Source of the DNA: Gammaproteobacteria bacterium
Lineage (GTDB): Bacteria; Pseudomonadota; Gammaproteobacteria; Pseudomonadales; Pseudohongiellaceae
Assembly (NCBI GenBank): GCA_028818225.1
Contig: JAPPOG010000051.1
Span: forward strand, 1 to 64,000
Direction: 5' to 3'
Length of the DNA: 64,000 nt
Shown here: positions 11,404-21,536 of the stretch, piece after piece
Numbering within the stretch: position 1 is the stretch's first letter
Layout: every line of letters starts with the position of its first letter
The notes under the pieces: generated by a model
Told to the model about the DNA's origin: nothing
Seen by the model: only the letters and a program-made list of their open reading frames with translations
Databases searched by the model: none
Program-made: the position numbers and the translations under genes

Positions 11404-11646
11404 TTAATCACCTTCGTTTCGGTGTTGCGCAATGGCAGCAGCAATAACCTCGATTAAATGCCTGTCGACTTTGTGTGTCGCTGTTTTTACAGCAGTTTTT
11501 GGCGTTTCGGGCTCATATTTCTGCACCAGTCGTGACATCCCATGGGTTGCAAGGATGAGGAGGGTCAGGAATACGAAAACTGTGCCCATGCCGAAAATAG
11601 CTAGCTCGAATCCTTGGCTTACTAAGTTTTCCACAGTTTGGCTCAT
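11404..11646 (-). CDS. oadG: Oxaloacetate decarboxylase gamma chain
   Basis: 80 aa; single N-terminal TM (FELAIFGMGTVFVFLTLLILATHGMS) upstream of oadA on the same strand. Confidence 0.85.
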   Translation of the reverse strand: MSQTVENLVSQGFELAIFGMGTVFVFLTLLILATHGMSRLVQKYEPETPKTAVKTATHKVDRHLIEVIAAAIAQHRNEGD

Positions 11647-12231
11647 CGTCTCAGGTTAGGGGAGCGGGAATCATACAGGGAATCATTGAAATAGTTTAGA
11701 CCTAGATCTCATGCAGCGCGCAATATTCCAGCGTGGCTTCAGCATTCTGGGGAAATCCGTTCACCAGTTTGGGTCTGAAATTCCACCAGGCTACACATCG
11801 CATTTGCTGTCTCTCTGCATCACCGAAGTGACTTCTGATTGCTGTATCTGAGGGTCAATAACTAGTCTCTGCAGCTGGGGTTGACGCAAGAGCTTATCGA
11901 TTATTGGAACAAGTCACTCATCAACCAGCGATTCTGCGAACGTGAGTTGCTGCAGCAATTAGACCAGGGAATCTTGAGCGAGCAATGTACTGCATTGCCG
12001 AATATTTAATAATTCTGCTAAGAAAATCCGCCTCTCAATGCACATTCCGAAAACCCGTGGATAATACTTCTACTTTGGTTAGTGTAGAGACCCCGGCAAT
12101 CCATGCTAACTTACTCCCCCAAGTCATTGCGATAGCCTGATGGCTGTGGTCGCCAACCAATTCCTTGATTATACTCGGCCTAATTAGCAAGATTGAATAG
12201 TCAGAATGAATCCACACTTTAGGAGCTTAAC

Positions 12232-12657
12232 GTGCAAAAAATCATGAAAACTTCGGCAGTTTCACTCATTTCGCTGATTATCGGGCTCGGAGCAGGAATT
12301 TTCTTCAGCACCTCGGCCCAGGATCAAAAGGTGTTCGAACTTCGGACCTACACGGCAACGCCAGGCAATCTGGACAACCTGCATGCCCGCTTTCGCGATC
12401 ATACAACCCGCATTTTTCGCAAGCATGGCATGGAAGTCATTGGTTACTGGTCACCTACCAGTGAAGAAGAAAGGGAAGACACCCTGGTTTACTTACTTGG
12501 CCATGATAGTCAGGAGGCAGCCAACGCATCCTGGCAAGCATTCATCGCTGATCCCGAATGGGAGAGGGTTGCTGAAGAGTCGAATCGAAACGGCCAGATT
12601 TTAGGCGGCATAGAAAGAAAGTACATGGTTGCCACTGATTACTCGCCCATGAAGTAA
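12232..12657 (+). CDS. Exported NIPSNAP-family protein
   Basis: 141 aa, signal peptide; VFELRTYTATPGNLDNLHARFRDHTTRIFRKHGMEVIGYW. Confidence 0.88.
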   Translation: MQKIMKTSAVSLISLIIGLGAGIFFSTSAQDQKVFELRTYTATPGNLDNLHARFRDHTTRIFRKHGMEVIGYWSPTSEEEREDTLVYLLGHDSQEAANASWQAFIADPEWERVAEESNRNGQILGGIERKYMVATDYSPMK

Positions 12658-12670
12658 AACCCTGAGACAC

Positions 12671-12700
12671 AAAAAAGGCTGGCAATTGCCAGCCTTTTTT
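12671..12700. terminator. Bidirectional rho-independent terminator
   Basis: Perfect 30-nt palindrome aaaaaaggctggcaattgccagcctttttt between the convergent NIPSNAP gene and the 54-aa minus-strand ORF. Confidence 0.9.
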
Positions 12701-12714
12701 GTGTGCGAACTGAA

Positions 12715-12879
12715 TTAGCCGTAGGCCAGCTCCAGAAGTTCACGCACCGACTGAATCTGAAAGAACCAGTAAACTACGGAAAAAATAATGAATGTCGAGG
12801 CAGCCACCAGGGCAGAAGTCTGAGCATCCTTTAGCTCTGTGTTTTGGTTAGTTGTTATAGTTTGATTTTCTTCGCTCAT
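12715..12879 (-). CDS. 54-aa single-TM membrane protein (below ORF-track cutoff)
   Basis: My translation: MSEENQTITTNQNTELKDAQTSALVAASTFIIFSVVYWFFQIQSVRELLELAYG*; 14 bp downstream of the minus-strand gene 12894-13478. Confidence 0.7.
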   Translation of the reverse strand: MSEENQTITTNQNTELKDAQTSALVAASTFIIFSVVYWFFQIQSVRELLELAYG

Positions 12880-12893
12880 TATCTTCTCCCGCC

Positions 12894-13478
12894 TTATCCG
12901 CTAAATCCGATCCAACGGCCAGTTGCCGCCACCAGGAACCAAACCAGGATTGATGCAACTGCGGTCATCTTTAATATTATAGGATTAATAGATTCCAGGT
13001 CATGGGCAACCAATGGTCTGCGCACACAGTAGTGAAAAAGCATGCCAGCGACCAGGGCCAACATCTTGTACCAGTACACTGGCAAGTAATAGATTTTCAT
13101 GGCGACACCGCAGGCCATAAAAATTCCAGTTGCAAGCAAGGTGAGCAATGCCCAATAAAAAACTTTATCAGCCCGCTCTACTACAGTTCTATGGGGAACA
13201 TCAGTAAGTATTAGTCCCAGCAGTCTTCCATCACTAACCAGGACGCAACCACCCAAAACTCCCAGCCCTATAAGATGTCCAGCCTGAATCGTTGCAAAAG
13301 CTCCACCCCAGGTTTTCCCTATATAGCCAAACCAGGTGGTTTCCATCCATTCGAAGAATGGCATTATCTCGGTGTATACGTTTATGCGGGCATAAGTAAA
13401 ACTGAACATTAATGTTGCAGCTATCACCGTAACAGTGAGAATCGATCTTGTATAAGGTCCCAATATGGCAGTGGGCAT
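12894..13478 (-). CDS. DUF6644-like multi-TM membrane protein
   Basis: 194 aa; several TM helices; IQAGHLIGLGVLGGCVLVSDGRLLG parallels the neighbouring ORF. Confidence 0.65.
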   Translation of the reverse strand: MPTAILGPYTRSILTVTVIAATLMFSFTYARINVYTEIMPFFEWMETTWFGYIGKTWGGAFATIQAGHLIGLGVLGGCVLVSDGRLLGLILTDVPHRTVVERADKVFYWALLTLLATGIFMACGVAMKIYYLPVYWYKMLALVAGMLFHYCVRRPLVAHDLESINPIILKMTAVASILVWFLVAATGRWIGFSG

Positions 13479-13514
13479 ACTTAACTCCTTGCTAATAAGA
13501 AGATTATTTCGTCG

Positions 13515-14084
13515 TTAATATCGCGTTTGTCCGTCTACGCATCCGGCTACGAATTCAATAAAAGCAGATTGTTCATACTGACAATCAAACCAATCGTAGG
13601 CGATGAAGCGTCCACACATAACAATGATTGACCAGAACCCTAGCGATAACAGCGCTCCGGTTCTGATTCTTTTCGGGGCCCGTGCATCGTTATCCCAACT
13701 GGATACTGATTCACTCATGCGTTTGTGGAACAGATACGCGTTTATGGCACAAGCCACCAGAAGAACCATCTTGATACGAAACCAGACACTTTGTGAGGTT
13801 CTGACAGGTACTGCATAAAATAGCAATATGCCTGTAATAAACATCACTGTGAATCCGATCAGCATCGGAAAGTTTAGACGATTTGCAAACTTGGAAGCTG
13901 GCACATCTGGAAAGGCATAACCCAGCATTCTCAGATCAATCAAAAAAAGCATGCCAAGGCTGAGCATTAGCGTTAGCACATGGGTGGACTCAACCCAGTT
14001 ATACATATAATAGGATTCATGCAGCATGGTGCTCCAACGCGTGTCGTCAAACCATATCGCAATGTTATAAATTAATTCATCCAC
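13515..14084 (-). CDS. DUF6644-like multi-TM membrane protein (paralog)
   Basis: 189 aa; VESTHVLTLMLSLGMLFLIDLRMLGYAFPDVP shares the H-x(n)-D-x-R-x-L-G pattern with 12894-13478. Confidence 0.65.
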   Translation of the reverse strand: MDELIYNIAIWFDDTRWSTMLHESYYMYNWVESTHVLTLMLSLGMLFLIDLRMLGYAFPDVPASKFANRLNFPMLIGFTVMFITGILLFYAVPVRTSQSVWFRIKMVLLVACAINAYLFHKRMSESVSSWDNDARAPKRIRTGALLSLGFWSIIVMCGRFIAYDWFDCQYEQSAFIEFVAGCVDGQTRY

Positions 14085-14118
14085 TAATGGAACCTCCGCC
14101 CAACTCTGGCTTTTAACG

Positions 14119-14145
14119 TATACCCAAACCTATGCTTGGGGTATA
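14119..14145. promoter_or_regulatory. Candidate inverted repeat upstream of the DUF6644-like operon
   Basis: TATACCCAAACCTATGCTTGGGGTATA; TATACCC/GGGTATA arms ~35 bp upstream of the minus-strand start at 14084. Confidence 0.3.
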
Positions 14146-14439
14146 GGCATTAATTCAGCAAGTTAACAATCCAGGAGATTATCCAAACCACGGTAACCCT
14201 CACATTGAGTCTAAATCAAAGCATCCGGATAACAGGAATTTTGGAGTTCTGGATTTTAGTTGTCTTATTCTTTGTTACTAATAGTATTTTTTTCTATTTA
14301 TCGATTTTATATCGACCTTTTATTCAGGTTTTGTCACTTTATATAAGCCGAGACACCCTATTTCATTGGTCTGTGCAAGAATATCGAAGGAAATAGCTAA
14401 AATCTACAGCGGCAATGTGGCTGATTGTAACGCCTGCGC

Positions 14440-15534
14440 CTAATCGCCTTGCTGCATCTTTTTCCGGTATTCGGACGGAGTGACGCCCTTGATTTCCCGG
14501 AAAGCATTGTTAAAAGGTGTGATTGATTGATACCCAACAGATAAGGCAATAGTTAATACTGGCAAATTTCGATTTTCACCGTCGGAAAGGGCATTACCGG
14601 CATCTTCGATTCTGTATTGATGCAGCATGGCATTGAAGTTCCGGAATCCTAATTGCTTATGAATGAAGGCGCGTAATCGATATTCTGGCATTTTGAGTTT
14701 CTTTGCCAGCATAGAAATTGTAAGACCAGCCTCTCTATAAAGCTGACCGTCTTTGAATACCTTGTTAAAACTTTCCGCATCGAAGGTGACTGCTCCCTCC
14801 TCCTCCCTGTCTTCAGTTAGCTCGGTTACCTTTCTAATCACATAGCTCAAAGATACGAAATCGAAACGAAGAGCAATTAGCAGCATACCGAAAGTAAGCA
14901 ATGCGATTGAAAATACGATAACTGCCTGCTCTGTCGCATTGCTTCCCGAACCGCCTGCCAGAAGGAAATTTTCAATGAAAACCACGGCAAAAATCAGGGT
15001 ACCCTGTACGCTTATTATGAACCAACGCAAAATACGCCTGTCCGCTACCAGGTCAGCACGCCAGCCTTTCAGTGTCCAATAGATGGCAAATCCGACAAAT
15101 AGGAGCATGAGTACGTCCAGTGCAGTGCTAAGCATATTTAGCGTACCCACCGAAGTAGCAGCCCCATCGGATAAACTCAGAAACTCAATAACTGCATCAA
15201 GTAAAATCTGTAAGCCAAAGGCGGCACCTAGCGTTAAGGGAAATTTTTCTCCTTCCTGAAAAATCAGGAAGCAATAGATCATGAACAATCCCGGAATTGT
15301 GTTCGTGCCTACTGTGATAAAAAAGTCCCAGCTCGACAAATCCAGCTGAAACTGAGGTTCGATATGATCTGCAGTCATTCCATTAAGCAAATACAGTACG
15401 ACAAAAAACGCAATCAATCCAAAAACTCGGGCACTGTTAGCCTTAGGATCGGTTTTTAGATAGCCCGCCGCCAGTAAAATTACAGAAAAAATGGCTACAA
15501 TTTGTGCTGCAAAAAGCAGCAGTGGATTTGGCAC
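14440..15534 (-). CDS. AraC-family regulator with N-terminal membrane domain
   Basis: 364 aa; ~7 TM helices then AraC HTH: LTISMLAKKLKMPEYRLRAFIHKQLGFRNFNAMLHQYRI...AVGYQSITPFNNAFREIKGVTPSEYRKK. Confidence 0.88.
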   Translation of the reverse strand: MPNPLLLFAAQIVAIFSVILLAAGYLKTDPKANSARVFGLIAFFVVLYLLNGMTADHIEPQFQLDLSSWDFFITVGTNTIPGLFMIYCFLIFQEGEKFPLTLGAAFGLQILLDAVIEFLSLSDGAATSVGTLNMLSTALDVLMLLFVGFAIYWTLKGWRADLVADRRILRWFIISVQGTLIFAVVFIENFLLAGGSGSNATEQAVIVFSIALLTFGMLLIALRFDFVSLSYVIRKVTELTEDREEEGAVTFDAESFNKVFKDGQLYREAGLTISMLAKKLKMPEYRLRAFIHKQLGFRNFNAMLHQYRIEDAGNALSDGENRNLPVLTIALSVGYQSITPFNNAFREIKGVTPSEYRKKMQQGD

Positions 15535-15717
15535 GTATTCCTACCTGGTGTCTGATCAAAGTGCTTGTAAGACCATACCCGAACAATATTCAAATTACAA
15601 AAACAGGAGAATGCTTGCTAACCCTGCTCTGACCAGAATTGTATGCAAGCGAACCAGCATGGATCTGTTTTGCTAAATACCTTAATACTGCTAGAAATCA
15701 GCATTTTCAGTGCAGCA

Positions 15718-16041
15718 TTAACTGCGGAAGCGTTCTTCCAGATCGTTTATCACACCATCGACAGTATGGGGCCCCTGATACTCTGGATCGTATTGATTAA
15801 AAAGATTTATCGCTCTTTCTGTTTTCCGACCATAAGCGAGAACTTTCTCAAAATAGCAATCAGAACCAGAATTACGCTGCACAACATCTATCAGGAATGC
15901 TCCCAGGGTGACGGCGCTTAATACAATATCGCGAAAGGCATCTATATAAAGTTTGACCTGGAGAACCAGCAGTCTCCTAGACTGTGGCCAGAGCTCCTCT
16001 ACTTTCTCATTTACCTTCGCTGGATCAATATCCATAGTCAT
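15718..16041 (-). CDS. Hypothetical protein
   Basis: 107 aa ORF with one hydrophobic segment (AFRDIVLSAVTLGAFLIDVV); start codon overlaps none of the neighbours. Confidence 0.55.
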   Translation of the reverse strand: MTMDIDPAKVNEKVEELWPQSRRLLVLQVKLYIDAFRDIVLSAVTLGAFLIDVVQRNSGSDCYFEKVLAYGRKTERAINLFNQYDPEYQGPHTVDGVINDLEERFRS

Positions 16042-16484
16042 CTCCGAAACAAAACATGCAAGCTTGCTTCAATCTAACAGGCATTTGGTAGCAGCTAATA
16101 ACAGAAAAAGAGTTCGACTGCAGGCCAAGAGGATCGGACCTGCAGCCGAAATCAAGCGCAAAAACTCTTACCTGAAGACTCTATTGTGGGTTTCATGAGT
16201 TAGACGCCCCCAATCCAGGTAAAGTTACAAATGCCTTAAACTGAATAGAGTTAAGCAAACCTGCTTGACTAAACTCGGCCTAGAAACAGAATTCACTTAA
16301 AGCTATACATAATCCATGCCATACATGTAACTTGCTGTTTTTATAATCTTTTTGTGAATATAGCAGAGCAGGATTTAGCCGATTTCACCATCCATAATAA
16401 AAATACCCTAATTCATAGTGATCGATTTCTTGTTTACTGTGATAAATGCTATAAAACAGCGCCAATGTTGCACAGATAGTTCAA

Positions 16485-17843
16485 ATGAATAGCTTCTCAA
16501 TTATTAGAATAAGTCTGCTTGGTCTGCTTGCTAGCGCCCAGTTAGCTAAGGTGGTTGCGGCTGAAGCGCCCTCCCGGATAAATGATGTGCTGGGACTGGA
16601 TGACGGCTTCAGCCTGGGGCTGATACAACGCACTCGCTTTGAAAATATTGCTGATAATGTGCAGGCAGGTGCCAGCGATAATGATCAGGTTCTGGCGCTG
16701 CGCACCATTCTGAACGGGACATACAACAGTGACAATTTTACCGCCCAGATTGAATTTGCGGACATCAGGCAAGAGTTAGCGGACCGGGACAGTATTCTCA
16801 AAAGCCGTACGGTTAACACGCGGGACTTTCTGCAGGCAAACATCGGCTATCGATTGGGTACCAATAGAAACACCTGGATAAGAATTGGTCGTTTTTCAGA
16901 GGACTGGGGTAGTCGCAGATTAATGGCACGAAATCGATACCGAAACACCATTAATGCTTTCGACGGCGTTGTGATACACCATAATGGCCCAAACGGGATG
17001 CATACGCGGGTAATGGCAACCGAAATCGTTCGCAGATTACCGGGTGATTTCACCAGCCTCCTGGATAATAAATATCAAGCCGATGAATCCAGCGATGCAC
17101 AGCGTTTTTATGGATTCCACACCACGCTACCAAATCTTTTTGACGCTTTCAGTACAGAACTTTTCTATTATTCTTTAAAGGAAAAAGACACGAGTGATGT
17201 AAGTACCAGAAATCGAGATTTCGATTCGGTTGGTTTTCGGCTAAGAAAAGGTCCCTCTCCGGGAGAGCTGGAGTACGAACTTGAAACCATTTTTCAATTT
17301 GGTGAGCGGCGAGCCTCCAGAGCAGCAAGTGATGTAATCGATTTAGATCATCGTGCATTCTTCCAATATGCAATGCTGGGGTACAGTTTCGATGTTCCTT
17401 CAAATCTCAGAATTCAATTCGAAATGGATTACGCAAGCGGAGACAATAATCCTTATGATCAGGACAATGAGCGTTTCGACTCATTGTTTGGACCTACGAC
17501 TTTCGAATTTGGTGTAGTGAGTCTCTATGACCCCTTCAATAGAAGCAATCTTTTCACACCTGGCATCAGAGTATTCGCCGATCTCCGTGATGACGTGAGC
17601 CTCATGACTTCCTATCGTCATTTCTGGTTGGCGGACCCACAGGACAGCTGGGGTCGAACTGGCTTAAGAGACAGGTCGGGTGAGAGTGGGCGTTATCTGG
17701 GCCAACACTTGCAAATAAGGCTCCGCTGGGACCTTATTCCCGGAAATCTAAGAATTGAGGCTGGTGGTATTTACCTGGATGCGGAAAACCTGAGCAATAA
17801 GAATCCAAAGTTCTTCTATACAGGCGCGACATTTACTTTCTAA
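16485..17843 (+). CDS. Alginate-export-like outer membrane porin
   Basis: 452 aa, signal peptide, alternating beta-strand pattern (RTRFENIADN, WIRIGRFSEDWGSRRLMARNRYRNTINAFDGVVIHH), C-terminal FFYTGATFTF. Confidence 0.75.
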   Translation: MNSFSIIRISLLGLLASAQLAKVVAAEAPSRINDVLGLDDGFSLGLIQRTRFENIADNVQAGASDNDQVLALRTILNGTYNSDNFTAQIEFADIRQELADRDSILKSRTVNTRDFLQANIGYRLGTNRNTWIRIGRFSEDWGSRRLMARNRYRNTINAFDGVVIHHNGPNGMHTRVMATEIVRRLPGDFTSLLDNKYQADESSDAQRFYGFHTTLPNLFDAFSTELFYYSLKEKDTSDVSTRNRDFDSVGFRLRKGPSPGELEYELETIFQFGERRASRAASDVIDLDHRAFFQYAMLGYSFDVPSNLRIQFEMDYASGDNNPYDQDNERFDSLFGPTTFEFGVVSLYDPFNRSNLFTPGIRVFADLRDDVSLMTSYRHFWLADPQDSWGRTGLRDRSGESGRYLGQHLQIRLRWDLIPGNLRIEAGGIYLDAENLSNKNPKFFYTGATFTF

Positions 17844-17846
17844 TAC

Positions 17847-19115
17847 TTAATCCACTTCCTCGGCGACCACTTCTTGCTGGGTTGGTATTGCAGACTGTAA
17901 CTCGAAACTAAGACCAGCATAATTCTGTAGTCGCTCGATGAGCCTGTCACCATACGCAGTTGCTGGAGTCCAGAAACCACCCGCAATTTCGCTTTTATCA
18001 ACATCGCGTCGCAGACTTATTCCAGCTTGCGCTAGCATCTTTGCCGAAGACCCGTAGCCGGGATCTCTATCCCCAGTTACTTTTACCTTAATTTCGTCAC
18101 CTTGCTCGGTTTTGCCAATAAACCGCAAATCAAAGAAGCCAGCTTTTTGCTCTTCCGGGCTCGGACCTTGCCCAGGTTTCGGCAGGAAAAACCTTGTCAA
18201 TATTGCCCGTATCGGTGGAATTGCCAGCAGCATAGGTCCGATTCTGGAAAATCGAGCGAGACCTTTTGCCTTCTTTTCTCCTTCTCTGCCATCTGCGGTC
18301 AGGGTCGCCTCATTGTATTCAAACTGGGAAGCATATTGTTCATCAGCAATTGCATTACTACGCAAAACAATACGCATATTAATTCCTGCCATAATAAATG
18401 GCGCTACCCAGGAACTAAAATCTTCATCGTACTCAAGGCCTACCGACTTTTGAATTACTTCATTCTGATGGGAGGATGGGCACAATGAATAATAATCCCG
18501 AAGCTCTTTGCGTAAATCAGGGTTCTTTGCAGCTTCCTTATAGATGTTTATTGCACTGGCAATAGTGCCGCCGGAAGCTCCGCCCTTGGTTGCCTTCACA
18601 CGCATATGGACTTTGTTGCAGCACCTGCCAAATTTGTACTTGGCATGTTGTTGCAGAAATTTGACGCCCAGGTCTGAAGGAATTGAATCGAATCCGCAAC
18701 AATTAATGATTCTGGCGCCAGAAGCTTTTGCTGCTTCCTCGTGAGCTGCAATCATACGACGAATCCATTGTGCCTCTCCTGTTAAGTCACAGTAATCGGT
18801 TCCACTCTCAGCACAGACCTTGATTAATACATCGCCGTAAAGCGCGTAAGGCCCGACAGTAGATATAATTACATGGGTTCGCTCGCATAAGCTTTGTAGT
18901 GCCTGCTCGTCAAAAGAGTCCGCAACGATTAACGGGATATTGCTCGCATTAGAGCCAAGTTCTTCTTTTAATTCATCGAGCTTTGCTTGAGATCTGGCAG
19001 CCATAGCCCAGCTTAAATTGGGTTCAAGATGTTCGCCAACAAGATATTCGCAAAGTATTTTTCCAACGAAACTGGTTGCGCCGAAAACTACTATGTCGAA
19101 TTCTTTATTAATCAT
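17847..19115 (-). CDS. Saccharopine dehydrogenase-like / trans-acting enoyl reductase family protein
   Basis: 422 aa; FDIVVFGATSFVGKILCEYL, ARSQAKLDELKEELG, GTDYCDLTGEAQWIRRMI, NCCGFDSIPSDLG. Confidence 0.88.
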   Translation of the reverse strand: MINKEFDIVVFGATSFVGKILCEYLVGEHLEPNLSWAMAARSQAKLDELKEELGSNASNIPLIVADSFDEQALQSLCERTHVIISTVGPYALYGDVLIKVCAESGTDYCDLTGEAQWIRRMIAAHEEAAKASGARIINCCGFDSIPSDLGVKFLQQHAKYKFGRCCNKVHMRVKATKGGASGGTIASAINIYKEAAKNPDLRKELRDYYSLCPSSHQNEVIQKSVGLEYDEDFSSWVAPFIMAGINMRIVLRSNAIADEQYASQFEYNEATLTADGREGEKKAKGLARFSRIGPMLLAIPPIRAILTRFFLPKPGQGPSPEEQKAGFFDLRFIGKTEQGDEIKVKVTGDRDPGYGSSAKMLAQAGISLRRDVDKSEIAGGFWTPATAYGDRLIERLQNYAGLSFELQSAIPTQQEVVAEEVD

Positions 19116-19136
19116 TTTTTACGCTATACCGAACAC

Positions 19137-20171
19137 CTAGAGTGATACCTGATTCCTGATTATTGCAACCCTGCCCTCCGGCGAACTGTCTCTTGAATGA
19201 CGATAGCTCATCCAGATCAAAAACTGTAAACCGAACAACAGGGCTGCCGCCAGCAAATGCGTAGGTTGCACTAAAGCGGGCATACCCAGGTGTCCCAAGG
19301 TGGCCCCTGAAAGTACTGATAAACCGATTACCAGAATCATGGCAAAAGTGAGCCTGGTTAATACATGCTGCCAACCCAGTGAAATAATAAGCAACCGAGC
19401 CAGCCATAAATTTGCAAACAGCACTAAGGCTGAAAAAGACCGATGAACAAAGAAGAACCACGGCATAGCTTCAATCCAGCTGGACCTTAATGCTTCACCT
19501 TGAGCTTCTCTAATAAAGTCTGTCATCTCCCTTACCTGAGTTCCCATAGCAACCTGCAGCACTGTCATTCCCAGCACGATGTAGAGCCATAACTCAAAGC
19601 GGGAATCGATACCGGTAACAGGTTGTCTGGCCATTATTCCTCTTCTGGCTTCCGCCAGGGCAAACAGCAGGGTCCCAACTATCGCCAAAGCCATCAGCAT
19701 ATGAATGGTAATCATGCCAGGTTGTAGATTAGAACTGACTACCCTCGACCCGAGCCAACCCTGAAATCCCACCATTAAAAAAGCAGCAACCGACGCGACA
19801 AAAATTGAATTGTTAAAACGGCGCAATGGCCATGAACACAATGCTGTTAGAAATATCAGAATACCGATGACCACACCAATCAGGCGGTTGGTGTACTCAG
19901 TCCAAGTCTTGACCACATTAAAGCGCGCATCTCCATAACCCAGGTCGGCGTATATTTCTTGATAGTTGCTGGGCAATTGTGACTCCTGGGTCGGGGGAAT
20001 CCATTGTCCAAAACAAGTAGGCCAATCTGGACAACCCATTCCCGCCCCGGAGGCGCGCACACTCGCTCCAACCAGAATAAGAAAATACACAGCGCCGAGA
20101 GTAATCAGTGCGATGCGTCGAAAACGAAGAAGAGAATGCTCTGTGTCGGTTGATAATGCTGGGTTATTCAT
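19137..20171 (-). CDS. ctaA: Heme A synthase (COX15/CtaA family)
   Basis: 344 aa; LVGASVRASGAGMGCPDWPTCFGQWIPP, EYTNRLIGVVIG, HMLMALAI, VHRSFSALVL. Confidence 0.92.
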   Translation of the reverse strand: MNNPALSTDTEHSLLRFRRIALITLGAVYFLILVGASVRASGAGMGCPDWPTCFGQWIPPTQESQLPSNYQEIYADLGYGDARFNVVKTWTEYTNRLIGVVIGILIFLTALCSWPLRRFNNSIFVASVAAFLMVGFQGWLGSRVVSSNLQPGMITIHMLMALAIVGTLLFALAEARRGIMARQPVTGIDSRFELWLYIVLGMTVLQVAMGTQVREMTDFIREAQGEALRSSWIEAMPWFFFVHRSFSALVLFANLWLARLLIISLGWQHVLTRLTFAMILVIGLSVLSGATLGHLGMPALVQPTHLLAAALLFGLQFLIWMSYRHSRDSSPEGRVAIIRNQVSL

Positions 20172-20252
20172 TAGTTTACTTTGCTAGCGAATAGCCTACT
20201 AAAAATGGGCGGCGCAAGCATAAACCAGTGGAAGTATTACTGCAATGCGCTT

Positions 20253-21443
20253 CTAGTCTCGCAAACTTTCCAGCAGTTGCGCTGATGCATACCCGTCCAT
20301 GGGAACATCAATACTCTCCTGATAAGCAAGAATCGCCGCACGAGTTTGCCTACCCACGCGCCCATCCGGCTCACCGGAATCGAAACCTGAGGCGTTAAGC
20401 AATTCCTGTAATTCCCGCACATCAGCGACACTCATCGCAGTTTCATTTACAGGCATTCTCTGAATCGGACCGGCACCAGTATAGCGATCCGCAAGATGCC
20501 CGACTGTAAGCGCATAAAAGGTCGACGGGTTATACCCCATAGTGGCACGGAAATTCTGATAGGCGAGGAATGCTGGTCCTGCTGCTCCCGCTGGTATAAC
20601 AACAGATGCGTTCATAGTGGCAACTGGAATCGGACTGCCATCGACTCTCGTTATGCCAAGATCCTGCCACTCTTGTAAAGACTTCCGTGTTCGGGTTCCG
20701 GCCAGGGAATAGTCAAAATCATCGGGAAGTAACACTTCCCTGCCCCAGCGCTCATCCCCTCGCCAGCCGAGGCTATTTAGAAAATTCGCTGCGGAATGAA
20801 AGATGTCCGGCAAACTATTCCAGATATCTACTCGTCCATCGTTATCCCCGTCAATGCCATATTCATAAAAAACCGAAGGCAGAAACTGTAACTGCCCCAT
20901 CGCTCCGGCCCAGGAACCGCTCATATTCTCCGCGGCAATATGCCCATCATCAATTATCTGCAATGCTGTGAGCAATTCCCTGCGAAAGAAAGCCGAACGG
21001 CGAGGGTCATAAGCCAGGGTCGCTAATGCCTGTAACACTGAAAAACCACCGGTAGCTCTACCATAATTACTTTCAACAGCCCAAAAGGCCACGAGGTAAT
21101 GAGGTTGCACACCATAACGCTGGCGAACTTCTTGTAACAAAGTCTCATGCTGTTGCAACAGGCTCTGGCCGCGACTCACCTGAGACGCAGTTATGCGCAA
21201 AGATAAATAGCGAGTAAAAGTTTGTACAAATTCAGGCTGGCTATTATCCAGCTCCAAAACTCTTTCCAGTGGCGCTTCCAGATCATTCAGAGCGATCAGG
21301 GTTGATTCACTAATTCCCAGAGACAAAGCTTCGGCTCGGAGATCTGCCAGCCATTCATCAAATGACTGATCTTGAGCATTAGAGGAACAACTTAAAGCCA
21401 GAAACAGGCCAAAAGAAACCAACAAGGTACGAGGGATTCTCAT
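20253..21443 (-). CDS. Lytic murein transglycosylase (MltB-like) with C-terminal peptidoglycan-binding domain
   Basis: 396 aa; VAFWAVESNYGRATGGFSVLQALATLAYDPRR, SWAGAMGQLQFLPSVF, C-terminal ELQELLNASGFDSGEPDGRVGRQTRAAILAYQ. Confidence 0.92.
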   Translation of the reverse strand: MRIPRTLLVSFGLFLALSCSSNAQDQSFDEWLADLRAEALSLGISESTLIALNDLEAPLERVLELDNSQPEFVQTFTRYLSLRITASQVSRGQSLLQQHETLLQEVRQRYGVQPHYLVAFWAVESNYGRATGGFSVLQALATLAYDPRRSAFFRRELLTALQIIDDGHIAAENMSGSWAGAMGQLQFLPSVFYEYGIDGDNDGRVDIWNSLPDIFHSAANFLNSLGWRGDERWGREVLLPDDFDYSLAGTRTRKSLQEWQDLGITRVDGSPIPVATMNASVVIPAGAAGPAFLAYQNFRATMGYNPSTFYALTVGHLADRYTGAGPIQRMPVNETAMSVADVRELQELLNASGFDSGEPDGRVGRQTRAAILAYQESIDVPMDGYASAQLLESLRD

Positions 21444-21536
21444 CCGTACATAATAATAGATTATCTTCGGAATGAAAATCCGTAAGCAGTGGATTAATCC
21501 GATGCCAGAACTACTACTCGCAAGTTCTTAAGCAGC

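Noticed and set aside
11860-12009. Short frame reading SLQLGLTQELIDYWNKSLINQRFCERELLQQLDQGILSEQCTALPNI*
   Set aside because: Protein-like but too short to assign; may be a gene remnant, but I cannot support a family.
14205-14396. 63-aa hydrophobic plus-strand ORF
   Set aside because: AT-rich intergenic sequence with no recognisable family or convincing ribosome-binding site; chance hydrophobic ORF cannot be excluded.
19108-19461. 117-aa minus-strand ORF overlapping ctaA
   Set aside because: Alternative frame of the heme A synthase gene on the same strand; CtaA motifs are in the other frame.
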